Notes: generated by a model from the letters alone, not told the origin. A stretch of 51,829 nt of DNA from Hyphomicrobiales bacterium (GCA_900465685.1 UEGR01000002.1:1-51829); one strand, 5' to 3'; numbered from the stretch's first letter, positions 36,342-44,955 are shown. Made by a program: numbers and translations.

Positions 36342-37194
36342 ACGTTCCCCCTACCAACACGCCGGCGAACGCGCCCAAGAATGCAGGACGATGTATGTTC
36401 AGCCCGACTTGAGTTCCCGAGCCGATACATCTTCTGGAATAGGAGAAGCTGGGGCTCGGAAAATTCTGCGTTCAATATCAATTTTGTAAGTTACGCATAC
36501 AGGGAGAGAAACATGTTCAATATGCAATGTTGGCTAACCTAATCGAAGACTCTCAATGTCAGCGGTACGCCTTTCTTGGTAGCGGAATACGACGTGCATA
36601 CCAAACCGGGATCATTATACTATTGAAGCCCTCTGTTCGAAGATGTCCCGCACCAGAGGTGCAGCCTCGTAACGCTAAGAACCATCATGCAAGTCCGACT
36701 GTAGATTTTTGACTGCAAATCAAATATGATTCTGTTTGTCTAAAACGGTCTTGGAGCCTCTTCGCTCGGCCAATTCGAATTAGGTTTCCTCCCCCAGAAC
36801 ACCGAAAGAAAAGCAATCGCTCGAGCTAAACTAAAGCTCGCCTTAGCTTTCATTTCGGAAAATTTAGTTCATATTTTCAATAAATTAAATTCACCGGGCT
36901 AGAAGCTCAAAGAGGCCCGGATGAGGGCCCATCTACGATTTTCGCTCCCCTGCTTTCAGCAGCGCCTTAATGGCGCCCTGTTGACACCTGGTTGAAAGTC
37001 TTATTGACCGCGCAACTGTCCTTTCTCCTCAGATTGGCTCAGGATAAGCGGCAGCACAACCAAGAACAGGCCGACATAAAGCTCATCATATCCGCACTGT
37101 GGAGCTCCAACGCCATTGTTGAAAACCGTATACAAAGTAACCTTTTATGACGTAGTCTCAATTGGTACAGACTGTGCGGAACCGGATAGTAGCG
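36342..37194. other. Long intergenic region between the autotransporter and recombinase genes
   Basis: About 850 bases without a credible gene. It holds the autotransporter promoter region, an A+T-rich part around 36500-36890, a CCGGGC/GCCCGG hairpin (36894-36920) and a weak parS-like half match at 36980-36995 (GTTGACACCTG). Short open frames have no ribosome binding site or family resemblance. It may hold the recombination site of the adjacent serine recombinase, but no paired repeat was found. Confidence 0.5.
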
Positions 37195-38115
37195 ATGACC
37201 AAATTTGCTGATGAGCTTGATCTCCCTCCCCTCCCCAAAGCGCGGATCGGCTATGCACGGCCATCAATGGACGACCCATTCAACGCGACCCAACTATCCC
37301 GACTACAGAACGCGGGCTGCATCAGAATTTACCAGGAACACGCTGCTGAAAAATTTCAATCGCGGCCGGCACTCGAAAAACTTCTGAGCCACCTTGTGGC
37401 CGGGGACACACTCGTCGTCGTGAAACTCGACCGGGTGGCTCGGTCTGTCAGCCACTTGGCCGAGCTCTACAGACACCTCACGGATCGTGGCATTCACCTG
37501 CTTTCCCTTGATGACCCCATCGACACCTCCGGACAGGAAGCCATATCTACACTGCAAATTCTCGATGCGGTCGTTAACCTCGAACATGCCCTAAAGGTAG
37601 AACGAACACGGGCTGGCATGAAGCTGGCAAAAGCCCATGGCAAGCTCGCTGGCAATCCGGGATTGCGTGAGCGCCGTCCAGAAGCCATCAGCGATATCGC
37701 AGCAGCGCGTAACCGCGCCTATCTGGAACAGCTTGTTGCCACGGCACCCTCATGGCTGCCCACCGTCTCGCAGCTTCGTCCGCAGCACAGCTGGGAGAAC
37801 ATCGTATGGACGCTTAATCTAAAGGGACAAAGCTGGACGATTGAAAGACTGAGACGAGCCATCCGTAAACTTGTGCAAGAAGGCCTCGCTGAGCCAAAAC
37901 TACTCATTCAGGCGAAGCGCCGGATTCCGAACGACTATCTTATCAAACGTGTTGCGGCCATTGCCATAGCTGATCCAACCCTCTCCTTGCGAGCCATTGC
38001 TGCAAAACTTGATGCTATGGACGCAAAGCCCCCGCGAGGCGGCGGTAAATGGCAGGCCTCTTCGGTTAGAAATCTTTTGGAAGACGCGCGCCGTTTTGGC
38101 TTCCTTCGAAATTGA
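37195..38115 (+). CDS. Serine recombinase (resolvase/invertase family)
   Basis: 306 residues from the ATG at 37195 (a TTG at 37162 is in frame). The N-terminal catalytic domain begins KARIGYARPSMDDP, where Ser after YARP is the expected nucleophile. The arginine motif is KLDRVARSVSHLAELY and the domain ends with the long helix ERTRAGMKLAKAHGKLAG. The C-terminal part is longer than in Tn3 resolvase, with extra helical DNA-binding segments (SLRAIAAKLDAM). Placed 1.1 kb upstream of repA, it may resolve replicon multimers. A parS-like palindrome covers its stop codon. Confidence 0.85.
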   Translation: MTKFADELDLPPLPKARIGYARPSMDDPFNATQLSRLQNAGCIRIYQEHAAEKFQSRPALEKLLSHLVAGDTLVVVKLDRVARSVSHLAELYRHLTDRGIHLLSLDDPIDTSGQEAISTLQILDAVVNLEHALKVERTRAGMKLAKAHGKLAGNPGLRERRPEAISDIAAARNRAYLEQLVATAPSWLPTVSQLRPQHSWENIVWTLNLKGQSWTIERLRRAIRKLVQEGLAEPKLLIQAKRRIPNDYLIKRVAAIAIADPTLSLRAIAAKLDAMDAKPPRGGGKWQASSVRNLLEDARRFGFLRN

Positions 38116-38126
38116 CAGCTGTCAAC
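38111..38126. promoter_or_regulatory. parS-like palindrome at the recombinase stop codon
   Basis: ATTGACAGCTGTCAAC differs only in the first base from a perfect 16-bp palindrome of the GTTNNNNGCNNNNAAC form known for repABC partition sites bound by RepB. Confidence 0.72.
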
Positions 38127-38444
38127 GAACTTACCAATCCAACGAGGGCGCGTTTGCGAGACGGTTAGCATCATTCGTTGCGCGCCCCGCCCCGCCTCAG
38201 TCTTCGCGCTTGCAAAACGCGTAACATTCAATTTGTTCAATGTGTCGACTGTATTAGATAAGTGAAGATCCAGCATGCCGTCCCCGACCGTATTCATCGT
38301 TCAGCAAACGCTCTGCAAGTCGTTTAACGGCGCCAGAAAAAGCGCCCTTCCAAGTCATTGTATATTGTCTGAGCATCCTTTCACAACACAACCCATCCCC
38401 CTCGAGAATCGGATAAGATTGCGCGAGCCAAAAAGGAGTTGTCC
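38127..38444. other. Intergenic region before the GreA-like gene
   Basis: About 320 bases. I see no gene. A strong AAGGAG at 38433-38438 serves the next gene. No terminator hairpin with a T run was found. Confidence 0.5.
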
Positions 38445-38927
38445 ATGAGTGTTGCGTTCGCCAAGGAAGAGAGCGCAGAAGCAGCTTCGGAAACGATCCT
38501 TCCCGATCGCGAGATCTCTCCCCATCCCAATCTGGTAACAGAGGAGGGGTTGCGACTTTTACAGCAGGAACTTGAGAAAGCACGCGCAGCATTTGAAGCG
38601 GCAAATGCCAATGAGGATATTTCGGAGCGGCGGCGTCAGACAGCACACCCTCTACGCGATCTTCGTTACTATGCTGCGCGCCTTCATTCAGCCCAGCTAA
38701 CGCCCGCGCCTCTATCTCCAACCAGTGTTGGTTTCGGCTGCGTTATATCTTTCAGTAGAGACGGTCGTCCTGCGCAATCCTATCGCATTGTCGGCGAGGA
38801 TGAAGCAGACCCAAAATGTGGCACCATATCATTCGTTTCGCCGCTGGCACGATTGCTTATGGGTAAATCCATTGGTGATATAGCTTCGCTCGGCGGTCAG
38901 GAGATCGAGGTTCTGGCCATTTCCTGA
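38445..38927 (+). CDS. GreA/GreB-family transcription elongation factor-like protein
   Basis: 160 residues from the ATG at 38445 behind AAGGAG. The first 90 residues contain a short helical hairpin (TEEGLRLLQQELEKARAAFEA) as in the Gre coiled coil. The C-terminal half has the FKBP-like Gre fold (GCVISFSRDGRPAQSYRIVGEDEADPK then ISFVSPLARLLMGKSIGD). The acidic tip residues that stimulate RNA cleavage in GreA are not clearly conserved, so it may bind RNA polymerase differently (as Rnk does). It stands alone between the recombinase and repA. Confidence 0.75.
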   Translation: MSVAFAKEESAEAASETILPDREISPHPNLVTEEGLRLLQQELEKARAAFEAANANEDISERRRQTAHPLRDLRYYAARLHSAQLTPAPLSPTSVGFGCVISFSRDGRPAQSYRIVGEDEADPKCGTISFVSPLARLLMGKSIGDIASLGGQEIEVLAIS

Positions 38928-39013
38928 CCGAGCGCAGCCTGACCCGACCAGCCAATCGCATGTCAGTCGGTTATGATCTGCGTAATACAAACTGGTCAGC
39001 GCATTCGCGCAAT

Positions 39014-39029
39014 GTTGACAGATGTCAAT
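39014..39029. promoter_or_regulatory. parS-like site upstream of repA
   Basis: GTTGACAGATGTCAAT matches the palindrome at 38111 in 13 of 16 positions and keeps the GTTGACAG left half. It lies 200 bases before repA, where RepB-bound sites often regulate the operon. Confidence 0.6.
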
Positions 39030-39176
39030 AAACAGAAATGCCGTCCAAGAGTATCTCGGAAGCTGCTAATTCTGAAACGCTATAATTTCTGCCTGGCTCG
39101 TTCTTTGCTTTGCTTCGCGTTAACTATTCATTAACTAAAAACAAATTGCAGTGAAGACAGAATCGGGGCATCTTCG

Positions 39177-39215
39177 TCAGCGCATATTTGTTATGTTTTA
39201 CTGAATATGCGCTGA
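39177..39215. promoter_or_regulatory. 12-bp inverted repeat just before repA
   Basis: TCAGCGCATATT (39177-39188) and AATATGCGCTGA (39204-39215) are perfect inverted copies with a 15-base centre, ending 13 bases before the repA start. It fits the RepA autorepression operator, or a hairpin in the repA leader. AAGGA at 39217-39221 is the ribosome binding site. Confidence 0.65.
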
Positions 39216-39228
39216 TAAGGACGAACCA

Positions 39229-40434
39229 ATGCATCAAAACCCGACAGCATCTCCACAACCTCATAGCAGCCTTCAGTCCTTGATTGAAGCCGACGCTGAA
39301 GAGCTGTCGAAGCGACTTCAGGCGCATCAAATGCGCATTTTCCCACCAACAGCGCAGAAGTCGATCCGCTCCTTTACACCTGCTGAAGCAGCATCCTTCA
39401 TCGGCGTCGCGGAAGGATATCTCCGTCAGATCGTTTCGGAAGGCCACGGACCTGCTCCGCAGAGCAACGGCCGGCGGATGTACTCCATTCAAGACATTCA
39501 TGCCATTCGGCAATTGCTGGACGACAACTCGCCCAAGACTCACGGTAAATATATCCGTCATCGCCGAAATGGCGAGAAGTTGCAGATCCTTTCGGTCATG
39601 AACTTTAAAGGCGGCTCAGCGAAAACCACCACCTCGGCCCACCTCGCCCAGTATCTCGCGCTGCGTGGCTATCGCGTTCTGGCGATTGATCTCGACCCAC
39701 AGGCCTCGCTGTCTGCAATGTTCGGCCATCAGCCTGAACTCGACGTGCGGGTCAATGATACGCTCTATGGTGCCATTCGCTATGATGCGGAACGGCGCGA
39801 GATTACCGATATTGTCAGGTCGACTTACACGCCCGGCCTGCATGTCATTCCGGGCAATCTCGAGCTGATGGAGTTTGAACATGAAACGCCAAAGGTTCTG
39901 GCAGAGCAAAAGAACGAAGCCATGTTCTTCTCGCGCATCGGCAGCTGCCTAGCGGTCGTCGAAGATCTCTATGATGTGGTTGTGATCGACTGCCCACCGC
40001 AGATGGGCTTTCTGACACTGTCTGCTTTGTGCGCCGCCACATCCGTGTTGATTACGGTCCACCCGCAAATGCTCGATGTCATGTCCATGAACCAGTTCCT
40101 GCACATGACATCTGACCTACTGGCTGTGGTTGAGCGGGCTGGTGGCAATACCCAATACGACTGGATGCGTTACCTGATCACACGCTATGAACCAAACGAT
40201 GCGCCGCAAAACCAGATGGCTGGTTTCATGCGCTCAATATTTGGCAATCGCGTGCTGGAAACACCAATGCTGAAGTCGACCGCCATTTCAGATGCGGGCC
40301 TGACAAAACAGACACTTTACGAGGTTGATCGTTCTGCCTTCTCGCGTGGCACTTATGACCGCGCATTGGAATCGTTGACATCTGTCAACGCTGAGATTGA
40401 AGACCTCATTCGGCAGACTTGGGGGCGTAGCTAA
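39229..40434 (+). CDS. repA: Plasmid/chromid partitioning protein RepA (ParA-type ATPase)
   Basis: 401 residues. The N-terminal helix-turn-helix (RSFTPAEAASFIGVAEGYLRQI, about residues 47-68) is followed by the ParA fold with deviant Walker A KGGSAKTTTS near 125, Walker A' DLDPQASLS and Walker B VVIDCPPQ. RepA segregates the replicon with RepB and represses the repABC operon. The ATG follows AAGGA. repB starts two bases after the repA stop. Confidence 0.96.
   Translation: MHQNPTASPQPHSSLQSLIEADAEELSKRLQAHQMRIFPPTAQKSIRSFTPAEAASFIGVAEGYLRQIVSEGHGPAPQSNGRRMYSIQDIHAIRQLLDDNSPKTHGKYIRHRRNGEKLQILSVMNFKGGSAKTTTSAHLAQYLALRGYRVLAIDLDPQASLSAMFGHQPELDVRVNDTLYGAIRYDAERREITDIVRSTYTPGLHVIPGNLELMEFEHETPKVLAEQKNEAMFFSRIGSCLAVVEDLYDVVVIDCPPQMGFLTLSALCAATSVLITVHPQMLDVMSMNQFLHMTSDLLAVVERAGGNTQYDWMRYLITRYEPNDAPQNQMAGFMRSIFGNRVLETPMLKSTAISDAGLTKQTLYEVDRSAFSRGTYDRALESLTSVNAEIEDLIRQTWGRS
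40374..40389. promoter_or_regulatory. parS-like palindrome inside the 3' end of repA
   Basis: GTTGACATCTGTCAAC keeps both GTTGACA and GTCAAC arms perfectly, with a mismatch only in the central pair. It lies 45 bases before the repA stop. Confidence 0.68.
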
Positions 40435-40436
40435 TC

Positions 40437-41477
40437 ATGGCACGAAAGAACATTTTCGACTTTTCCGATCAATCAGAGCCGTCGCAAAAAGCAGAGGACC
40501 ATTCTGCAAGCTCGTCCTTCGAACAGGCACGACCGCTTGCCGGCATGGAACGAGACCGTGCAAATCGCCCGGCAGCCCTTGGCGCAATTTCGCAATCTCT
40601 CGAAAAGATCAATGAACGCTCTGCTCGCGCTGATGAAATCGAGCGTCAGCTTTCCAATGGTCAGACGATTATCGAGCTTGATCCCAATCTGATCGATAGC
40701 TCATTCGTCTCTGACCGACTGGGATTTGACGATGAAGACCAGACAAAACTCGTCGAGCAAATCCGCGAAAGCGGACAACTTGTGCCAATTCTCGTACGTC
40801 CTCATCCAGACGATTCAGATCGGTTTCAGATAGCCTACGGCCACAGACGTGTTGCGGCCGTCAAGGCTCTAGGTATCAAGGTCAGAGCGGTCGTCAAGCA
40901 GCTCACGGATGAAGAGCTGGTCATTCACCAGGGCCAGGAAAACAACACGCGATCCAACCTCTCTTTCATCGAAAAGGCTTTCTTTGCCTACACTTTGGAA
41001 GGGCAGGGCTATTCTCGTGAAACGCTTTATCAGTCGACTGGCATTGATAAAGCCGTCCTTTCGAAGATGATTACGATCATCAAGTCGATACCCGAAGAGA
41101 TCATCCGCAAGATTGGCCGTGCGCCGTCCATCGGGCGCACACGCTGGGAAGAATTCGTTAGCCTTTTGACAGCTGTCGGCGAAGCTATTGCAAATGACGC
41201 CATCCACAGTGTCGACTTTGCCGCCTTGTCTTCAGATGATCGATTTCAGTTTGTATTCGATAAGCTCAAATCATCAACATCGAAAAATAAGCCCCGAAGG
41301 GATGCCGTTCACTCACCTGTTCTTGGTGAGGGTATTCAGCCTGTCGCAATCAAACGAGCTGGTAAGAATGTACAGTTCACCTTCAATGACAAAGCGGCTC
41401 CGCAATTTGCCGACTTTATTCAGTCGCGTCTTGAAGAGCTCTATGCAGAATATAAGGCCAGCGAGACATCCAAATAG
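40437..41477 (+). CDS. repB: Partitioning protein RepB (ParB-type)
   Basis: 346 residues. The ParB nuclease-like domain has the VEQIRESGQLVPILVRPHP motif and YGHRRVAAVKALG box (about residues 110-150). A helix-turn-helix follows in SRETLYQSTGIDKAVLSKMITI (about 195-220). The C-terminal dimerisation part is variable. RepB binds the parS-like sites seen at 38111, 39014 and 40374 and works with RepA. The gene follows repA by two bases, and a CTGAAGC/GCTTCAG hairpin (41481-41497) lies just after its stop. Confidence 0.95.
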   Translation: MARKNIFDFSDQSEPSQKAEDHSASSSFEQARPLAGMERDRANRPAALGAISQSLEKINERSARADEIERQLSNGQTIIELDPNLIDSSFVSDRLGFDDEDQTKLVEQIRESGQLVPILVRPHPDDSDRFQIAYGHRRVAAVKALGIKVRAVVKQLTDEELVIHQGQENNTRSNLSFIEKAFFAYTLEGQGYSRETLYQSTGIDKAVLSKMITIIKSIPEEIIRKIGRAPSIGRTRWEEFVSLLTAVGEAIANDAIHSVDFAALSSDDRFQFVFDKLKSSTSKNKPRRDAVHSPVLGEGIQPVAIKRAGKNVQFTFNDKAAPQFADFIQSRLEELYAEYKASETSK

Positions 41478-41536
41478 CTGCTGAAGCTTCGCTTCAGAGC
41501 CATCACGACGGATAAATTAACCAGGAGAACGAACCG

Positions 41537-41594
41537 CAAAAGAAAAAGGCCCCCAAAACGTCACCGCGTGGAAGCCTCTCTCAATCTGTAGCAA
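41537..41594 (-). ncRNA. repABC antisense RNA (ctRNA/incA)
   Basis: The repB-repC gap carries the characteristic counter-transcribed RNA on the minus strand. Promoter: TTGACA (41628-41623), 17-base spacer, GATTCT (41605-41600). Terminator: AGGCTTCC (41577-41570) pairs with GGGGGCCT (41554-41547), followed by TTTTTCTTTT. The RNA should be about 50-55 bases. In repABC replicons it pairs with the repC leader and blocks RepC translation, setting copy number and incompatibility. The repC ribosome binding site lies about 85 bases downstream on the target strand. Confidence 0.88.
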
Positions 41595-41687
41595 GTCTGA
41601 GAATCGCATTTCCATGAATCGGTGTCAAGAGTCGTAAGCGTCTTTTTGGCGGGTAGATTTCTTTTGCCTTTTGAAAGGTGAGAGGGA

Positions 41688-42917
41688 ATGCAGATTCTGA
41701 AGACTGACACGTCCGCATTTCGTGGGCGAATGAAGGCGTTTGCCCAAAATTCCGACCGACAAGAACAGCCGAAGCAGGGAAGGGGCGTAAACAGATGGGC
41801 GCTCTACAAACAACTCTGCGTCGCTAAGGCTGACTTCGGTCTGAACGATCGCTGCCTTGCTGTGCTGAGTTCCCTTCTGTCATTTCTGCCTGATGATGAA
41901 TTGCATGAGAAAAGCGGCCTCGTCGTATTCCCATCCAATCGACAGCTGTCGCTGCGCGCCCATGGCATGCCGGAGTCTACACTGCGCCGACATTTGGCGT
42001 CCCTGATCGAAGCCGGGATCATTGCGCGCAAAGATAGCCCGACCCGCAAGCGCTATGCTCATAAGGACAGGGAAGGCGGCGTCGAGCTTGCTTTCGGCTT
42101 TTCCTTTGCGTCCTTGCTTGATCGCGCCTCTGAAATTGCTGCTATCGCGGATAAAATTCTCGCCGATCAGAAGGCACTGAAGCGTCTTCGCGACGAAGTG
42201 TCGGTCATGCGCCGAGACATTGCAGCGGCTTTTGCGGATAGTGCCGAAGAAATAGGTGAGCGTGGTGAACGTATCGAAGCGTTGTTCATTCGCTTCCGCG
42301 CCATTGTCGACGCTATCCCTCGTCGTGCATCTGTTGAGGAACTGTCCGCGATCAGGGCCAATTTTGAAGCCATTCGTGGTGAATTGGCTATCGCTCTGAA
42401 AACAATAGAGATTGTTCCGGAAATGAGCGGCAGCGACGCCCAGTATGAGCGGCAGCATAATGAATCCCTGCCAGAATCCCTTTTTGAATCTCAAAATAGC
42501 AAAAAGATTGTTTTGATCGCGCCTTCTGCGGAAACACCAGTTCCTATGAAGCCTGAAGGGGAAACTTCTGGTGAGTTAACGCCATCCATTTCTCTCGACC
42601 AGGTGCTTCGTTCGTGTCCAGATATCTGCGAATATGGTGCGAACGGAATTGGCACATGGCGTGAGCTTCTCGATGCCTCGCGTATCGTCTCAGGCTTTCT
42701 CGGCATCAGTCAGTCAGCCTATCAGGAAGCGATCCGTTTTATGGGTCCAGAAACCACTTCAACCGCTATTGCCTGGATTCTGCAGAAACTAGCGTCGATT
42801 ACCTCGCCTGGCGGATATCTCCGATCTCTGACACAGAAGGCGAGGGGAGGGACCTTTTCAATCCGCCAGCTCTTGTTTTCGGGAATGAAGGCAAGTGGGT
42901 GTTCCGTCTTGATGTGA
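41688..42917 (+). CDS. repC: Replication initiator RepC
   Basis: 409 residues, the usual size for RepC of repABC replicons. It begins MQILKTDTSAFRGRM. The N-terminal winged-helix part has KADFGLNDRCLAVLSSLLSFLPD and LRAHGMPESTLRRHLASLIEAGI (about residues 50-110). RepC is the limiting initiator and acts in cis on an origin usually located inside its own gene. The ribosome binding site is GAGAGGG. Translation is expected to be controlled by the antisense RNA at 41537-41594. Confidence 0.96.
   Translation: MQILKTDTSAFRGRMKAFAQNSDRQEQPKQGRGVNRWALYKQLCVAKADFGLNDRCLAVLSSLLSFLPDDELHEKSGLVVFPSNRQLSLRAHGMPESTLRRHLASLIEAGIIARKDSPTRKRYAHKDREGGVELAFGFSFASLLDRASEIAAIADKILADQKALKRLRDEVSVMRRDIAAAFADSAEEIGERGERIEALFIRFRAIVDAIPRRASVEELSAIRANFEAIRGELAIALKTIEIVPEMSGSDAQYERQHNESLPESLFESQNSKKIVLIAPSAETPVPMKPEGETSGELTPSISLDQVLRSCPDICEYGANGIGTWRELLDASRIVSGFLGISQSAYQEAIRFMGPETTSTAIAWILQKLASITSPGGYLRSLTQKARGGTFSIRQLLFSGMKASGCSVLM
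42478..42525. other. Candidate replication origin inside repC
   Basis: In characterised repABC replicons the origin lies in an A+T-rich part of repC. The stretch at 42478-42525 (CCCTTTTTGAATC then CAAAATAGCAAAAAGATTG) is the most A+T-rich part of this repC and sits in its central-to-3' half. The location is by analogy only. Confidence 0.4.
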
Positions 42918-42949
42918 CATTTTTTTACCCCGGCTCTTAAGGCACAGCC

Positions 42950-43231
42950 ATGACTTGGAAACGACTATCGCGAATAAGCCAAATTCTGGGCTCGAGCTTG
43001 GTCGTGGGATTGCTTTGTTGGCTGGTCTGGGCTGGTGCACAGGGTCTCGTTGGCGTCATACAAAAGGGTAGGATCGTCAATCGACGAGGGCCGGACGTTT
43101 ATATGAGCGATAACCCCATCATATTTTGGACTCTCAGCGGATTTTTCACGCTTGGGTTAATTCTCATGGCCGGTCTTGCGTTGATTTGCTTGTCGCATTG
43201 GTTTTTGCTCTTCCGCCGTTCGAACCGTTAG
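42950..43231 (+). CDS. Small two-span membrane protein, hypothetical
   Basis: 93 residues with two hydrophobic segments (ILGSSLVVGLLCWLVWAGAQ and a longer one near residues 58-87, FWTLSGFFTLGLILMAGLAL). The loop between is basic (QKGRIVNRRG). I do not recognise the family. It begins 32 bases after repC on the same strand, which could make it part of the same transcript, though no clear ribosome binding site is seen. Confidence 0.5.
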   Translation: MTWKRLSRISQILGSSLVVGLLCWLVWAGAQGLVGVIQKGRIVNRRGPDVYMSDNPIIFWTLSGFFTLGLILMAGLALICLSHWFLLFRRSNR

Positions 43232-43433
43232 GCGAGGGGCTTTTCGTAAAGGTAACCGGTATCGCGGACGGCAACCAAAGAAGACGGGCGTCTCAGATTC
43301 GGTTCTCAGCAAAGCGCGCACGGAATACCGCTGATTAAAGGAGATCGGAAATATAAGCGTAGGCCGCTCGTACGAAGACCATCGCCGCCAGATTGCAGCG
43401 ATGGACCTGGCGACAAGTCTGCGGGATGCCGAT

Positions 43434-43640
43434 TCAGATCGGTCGAACGTTTTCTGCCTTGGCTTTGCCGGTCTTACGATCCTGACCGATTTCGTAGCTG
43501 ACTTTCTGGCCCTCTCCAAGCGATCCTCCCGCCTGGGCTAAGCCGGAGACATGCACAAAAACATCACTGCCGCCACTATCTGGCGTGATGAAACCAAAGC
43601 CTTTGTCCTGGTTGAAAAATTTTACCGTGCCCGTTGCCAT
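43434..43640 (-). CDS. Cold-shock domain protein (CspA-like)
   Basis: 68 residues forming one OB-fold cold-shock domain that binds single-stranded RNA or DNA. RNP1 is KGFGFI, RNP2 is VFVH, and it begins [18 protein letters not shown]. The ATG at 43640 follows AGAGGA. A spacer of about 160 bases separates it from the divergent gene at 43805, and CspA genes typically have a long regulatory leader there. It probably acts as an RNA chaperone. Confidence 0.93.
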   Translation of the reverse strand: MATGTVKFFNQDKGFGFITPDSGGSDVFVHVSGLAQAGGSLGEGQKVSYEIGQDRKTGKAKAENVRPI

Positions 43641-43804
43641 ATGGATCCTCTTAAATGGAGCGACGTTTGCTTTGCCGATGGAGACTATTGAATGTGCAGG
43701 GGACGCGCAACTGCCTCGTATGGCGGCAACCCGATCGATTGATCATTGAACCAAGCCCCCGCTGGCCATATGACCAGTATGAGTTCTTGTGAGGAGGAGC
43801 ATCC

Positions 43805-44065
43805 TTGAGTGTCATATTCCTGAATGGATCGGGCAGTTTGATATGTGATGGCGTTGATGCCGGCCAGATTGAATTTAGTATTGCGGCGCCTGCCGACGGT
43901 CCGGATACGACTAGGCGTGGAAAACTCTGGGGGAATAGCCAGGCTATTGCTGTGGCGATGGATGCCCGGAAGGTGGAACTGAAGCCTTCCGATGCTCATG
44001 ATCTTTTATCCCTGGATGTCGAGGAGACTGATCGGCAGGGCGGCATGTCATTCAGTGTCTTGTAG
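43805..44065 (+). CDS. Hypothetical protein starting with TTG
   Basis: 86 residues. The TTG at 43805 is chosen because GAGGAGG lies six bases upstream, a near-perfect ribosome binding site, and no ATG follows soon. The product (MSVIFLNGSGSLICDGV, later AVAMDARKVELKPSDA) has no signal peptide or membrane segment and no family I recognise. Confidence 0.55.
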   Translation: MSVIFLNGSGSLICDGVDAGQIEFSIAAPADGPDTTRRGKLWGNSQAIAVAMDARKVELKPSDAHDLLSLDVEETDRQGGMSFSVL

Positions 44066-44093
44066 CAGGCTGAGCGAAGTGGCCTTTTTAGGA

Positions 44094-44303
44094 TCAGTCA
44101 AACATTTTATTCGAAGACGCGTCTATCGGAAGGATGGCGCGGTCCGATGTGCTTGATGCGAGGAGGCTGTACACGAGCATCGTGACCCCGACAAAAGCTA
44201 TTAACATGACAACATCTGCGACGAATAGCCGGACGCGTTGTCGGCGTTTGAACGATGATTGGCCAGTCCAATCGATCGTTGACGAAGGGTAGTTGTCGTT
44301 CAT
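44094..44303 (-). CDS. Small single-span membrane protein, hypothetical
   Basis: 69 residues with one hydrophobic segment (VADVVMLIAFVGVTMLVYSLLA, residues 28-49) after a basic region (KRRQRVR), so the N-terminus is cytoplasmic. The ribosome binding site is poor. Family unknown; it is kept because of the clear membrane topology, but it may not be a real gene. Confidence 0.4.
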   Translation of the reverse strand: MNDNYPSSTIDWTGQSSFKRRQRVRLFVADVVMLIAFVGVTMLVYSLLASSTSDRAILPIDASSNKMFD

Positions 44304-44487
44304 ACGTCGATACTGCGCATAAAAATGTAAACAACACTCTGATTGAAAGCCGTGCTTACAAAATTTAACTGTGCGGTAACGGCTGAAAAAGCATGAGCGC
44401 TCTCTACATCGCCATGGGCGACCGTCTTTCGAAGAGGGCTGACGCTTTTGATGGCTTCAGCTGCCTTTCAAGCGCTGCGAACTGAAA

Positions 44488-44955
44488 TCAGCTTCGCGAT
44501 CTCCCGAGGAGGGAGGCTCGGATCAAATCTCGCTTATTTTCTGCAGCTGCAACAGGGGAGGCGACTATGGCGGGCGCTGGCGTTTGGCCCTTTTGCTCTC
44601 GGAAGATTTGCAGGCATTTTTGAGCATTCAGCTGGTCTGACTCTGACACAGGCTCAATGGGCTCGCCGTTAATGTCATGACGCATCGCATCTGGCCGGCT
44701 ACACGCCAGATAATAGCGCTTCGAGTGAACATAAGCGCCGATAGCGCGACGAAGTGCAGTTACACTTACGCCTGGACTGAGGAAAGGCGAAACCCGCTGG
44801 AAAAAGCCGATTGCGACCGGGCGAATGGGATCGCCAACGGCGACGGGTAGAACGCCGAGCGGCTGCACGAGCAAATCGGTGATTGCCGTTGCTCTGCGAA
44901 TATCCTTATCCGTGGCAATGACAGGGTTCGATCTGATTTGCGACTTTTCGTTCAT
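44488..44955 (-). CDS. ProQ/FinO-domain RNA-binding protein
   Basis: 155 residues from the ATG at 44955 behind AGGAAG. An upstream in-frame extension to 45066 is not family-like. The central part fits the FinO/ProQ RNA chaperone domain: a helix with LLVQPLGVLPVAVGDPIRPVAIG, then SVTALRRAIGAYVHSKRYYLAC, then MRHDINGEPIEPVSESDQLNA, which correspond to the hallmark hydrophobic loop, Y..S..YL helix and R-DLNG-P turn. FinO/ProQ proteins bind structured RNAs and promote sense-antisense pairing. It is encoded 2.9 kb from a repABC antisense RNA. Confidence 0.8.
   Translation of the reverse strand: MNEKSQIRSNPVIATDKDIRRATAITDLLVQPLGVLPVAVGDPIRPVAIGFFQRVSPFLSPGVSVTALRRAIGAYVHSKRYYLACSRPDAMRHDINGEPIEPVSESDQLNAQKCLQIFREQKGQTPAPAIVASPVAAAENKRDLIRASLLGRSRS

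Larger units (their letters stand above)
38928..39228. promoter_or_regulatory. repA upstream region
   Basis: About 300 bases with no gene. It contains the parS-like site at 39014-39029 and the inverted repeat at 39177-39215 described separately, plus an A+T-rich stretch at 39118-39150 that is a likely promoter area for repABC. Confidence 0.6.

Noticed and set aside
35778..36542. 254-residue plus-strand frame over the autotransporter repeats
   Set aside because: It is repetitive only because the repeat tract is; there is no ribosome binding site and no family match.
36980..36995. A fourth parS site (GTTGACACCTGGTTGA)
   Set aside because: Only the left half matches; the palindrome is lost in the right half.
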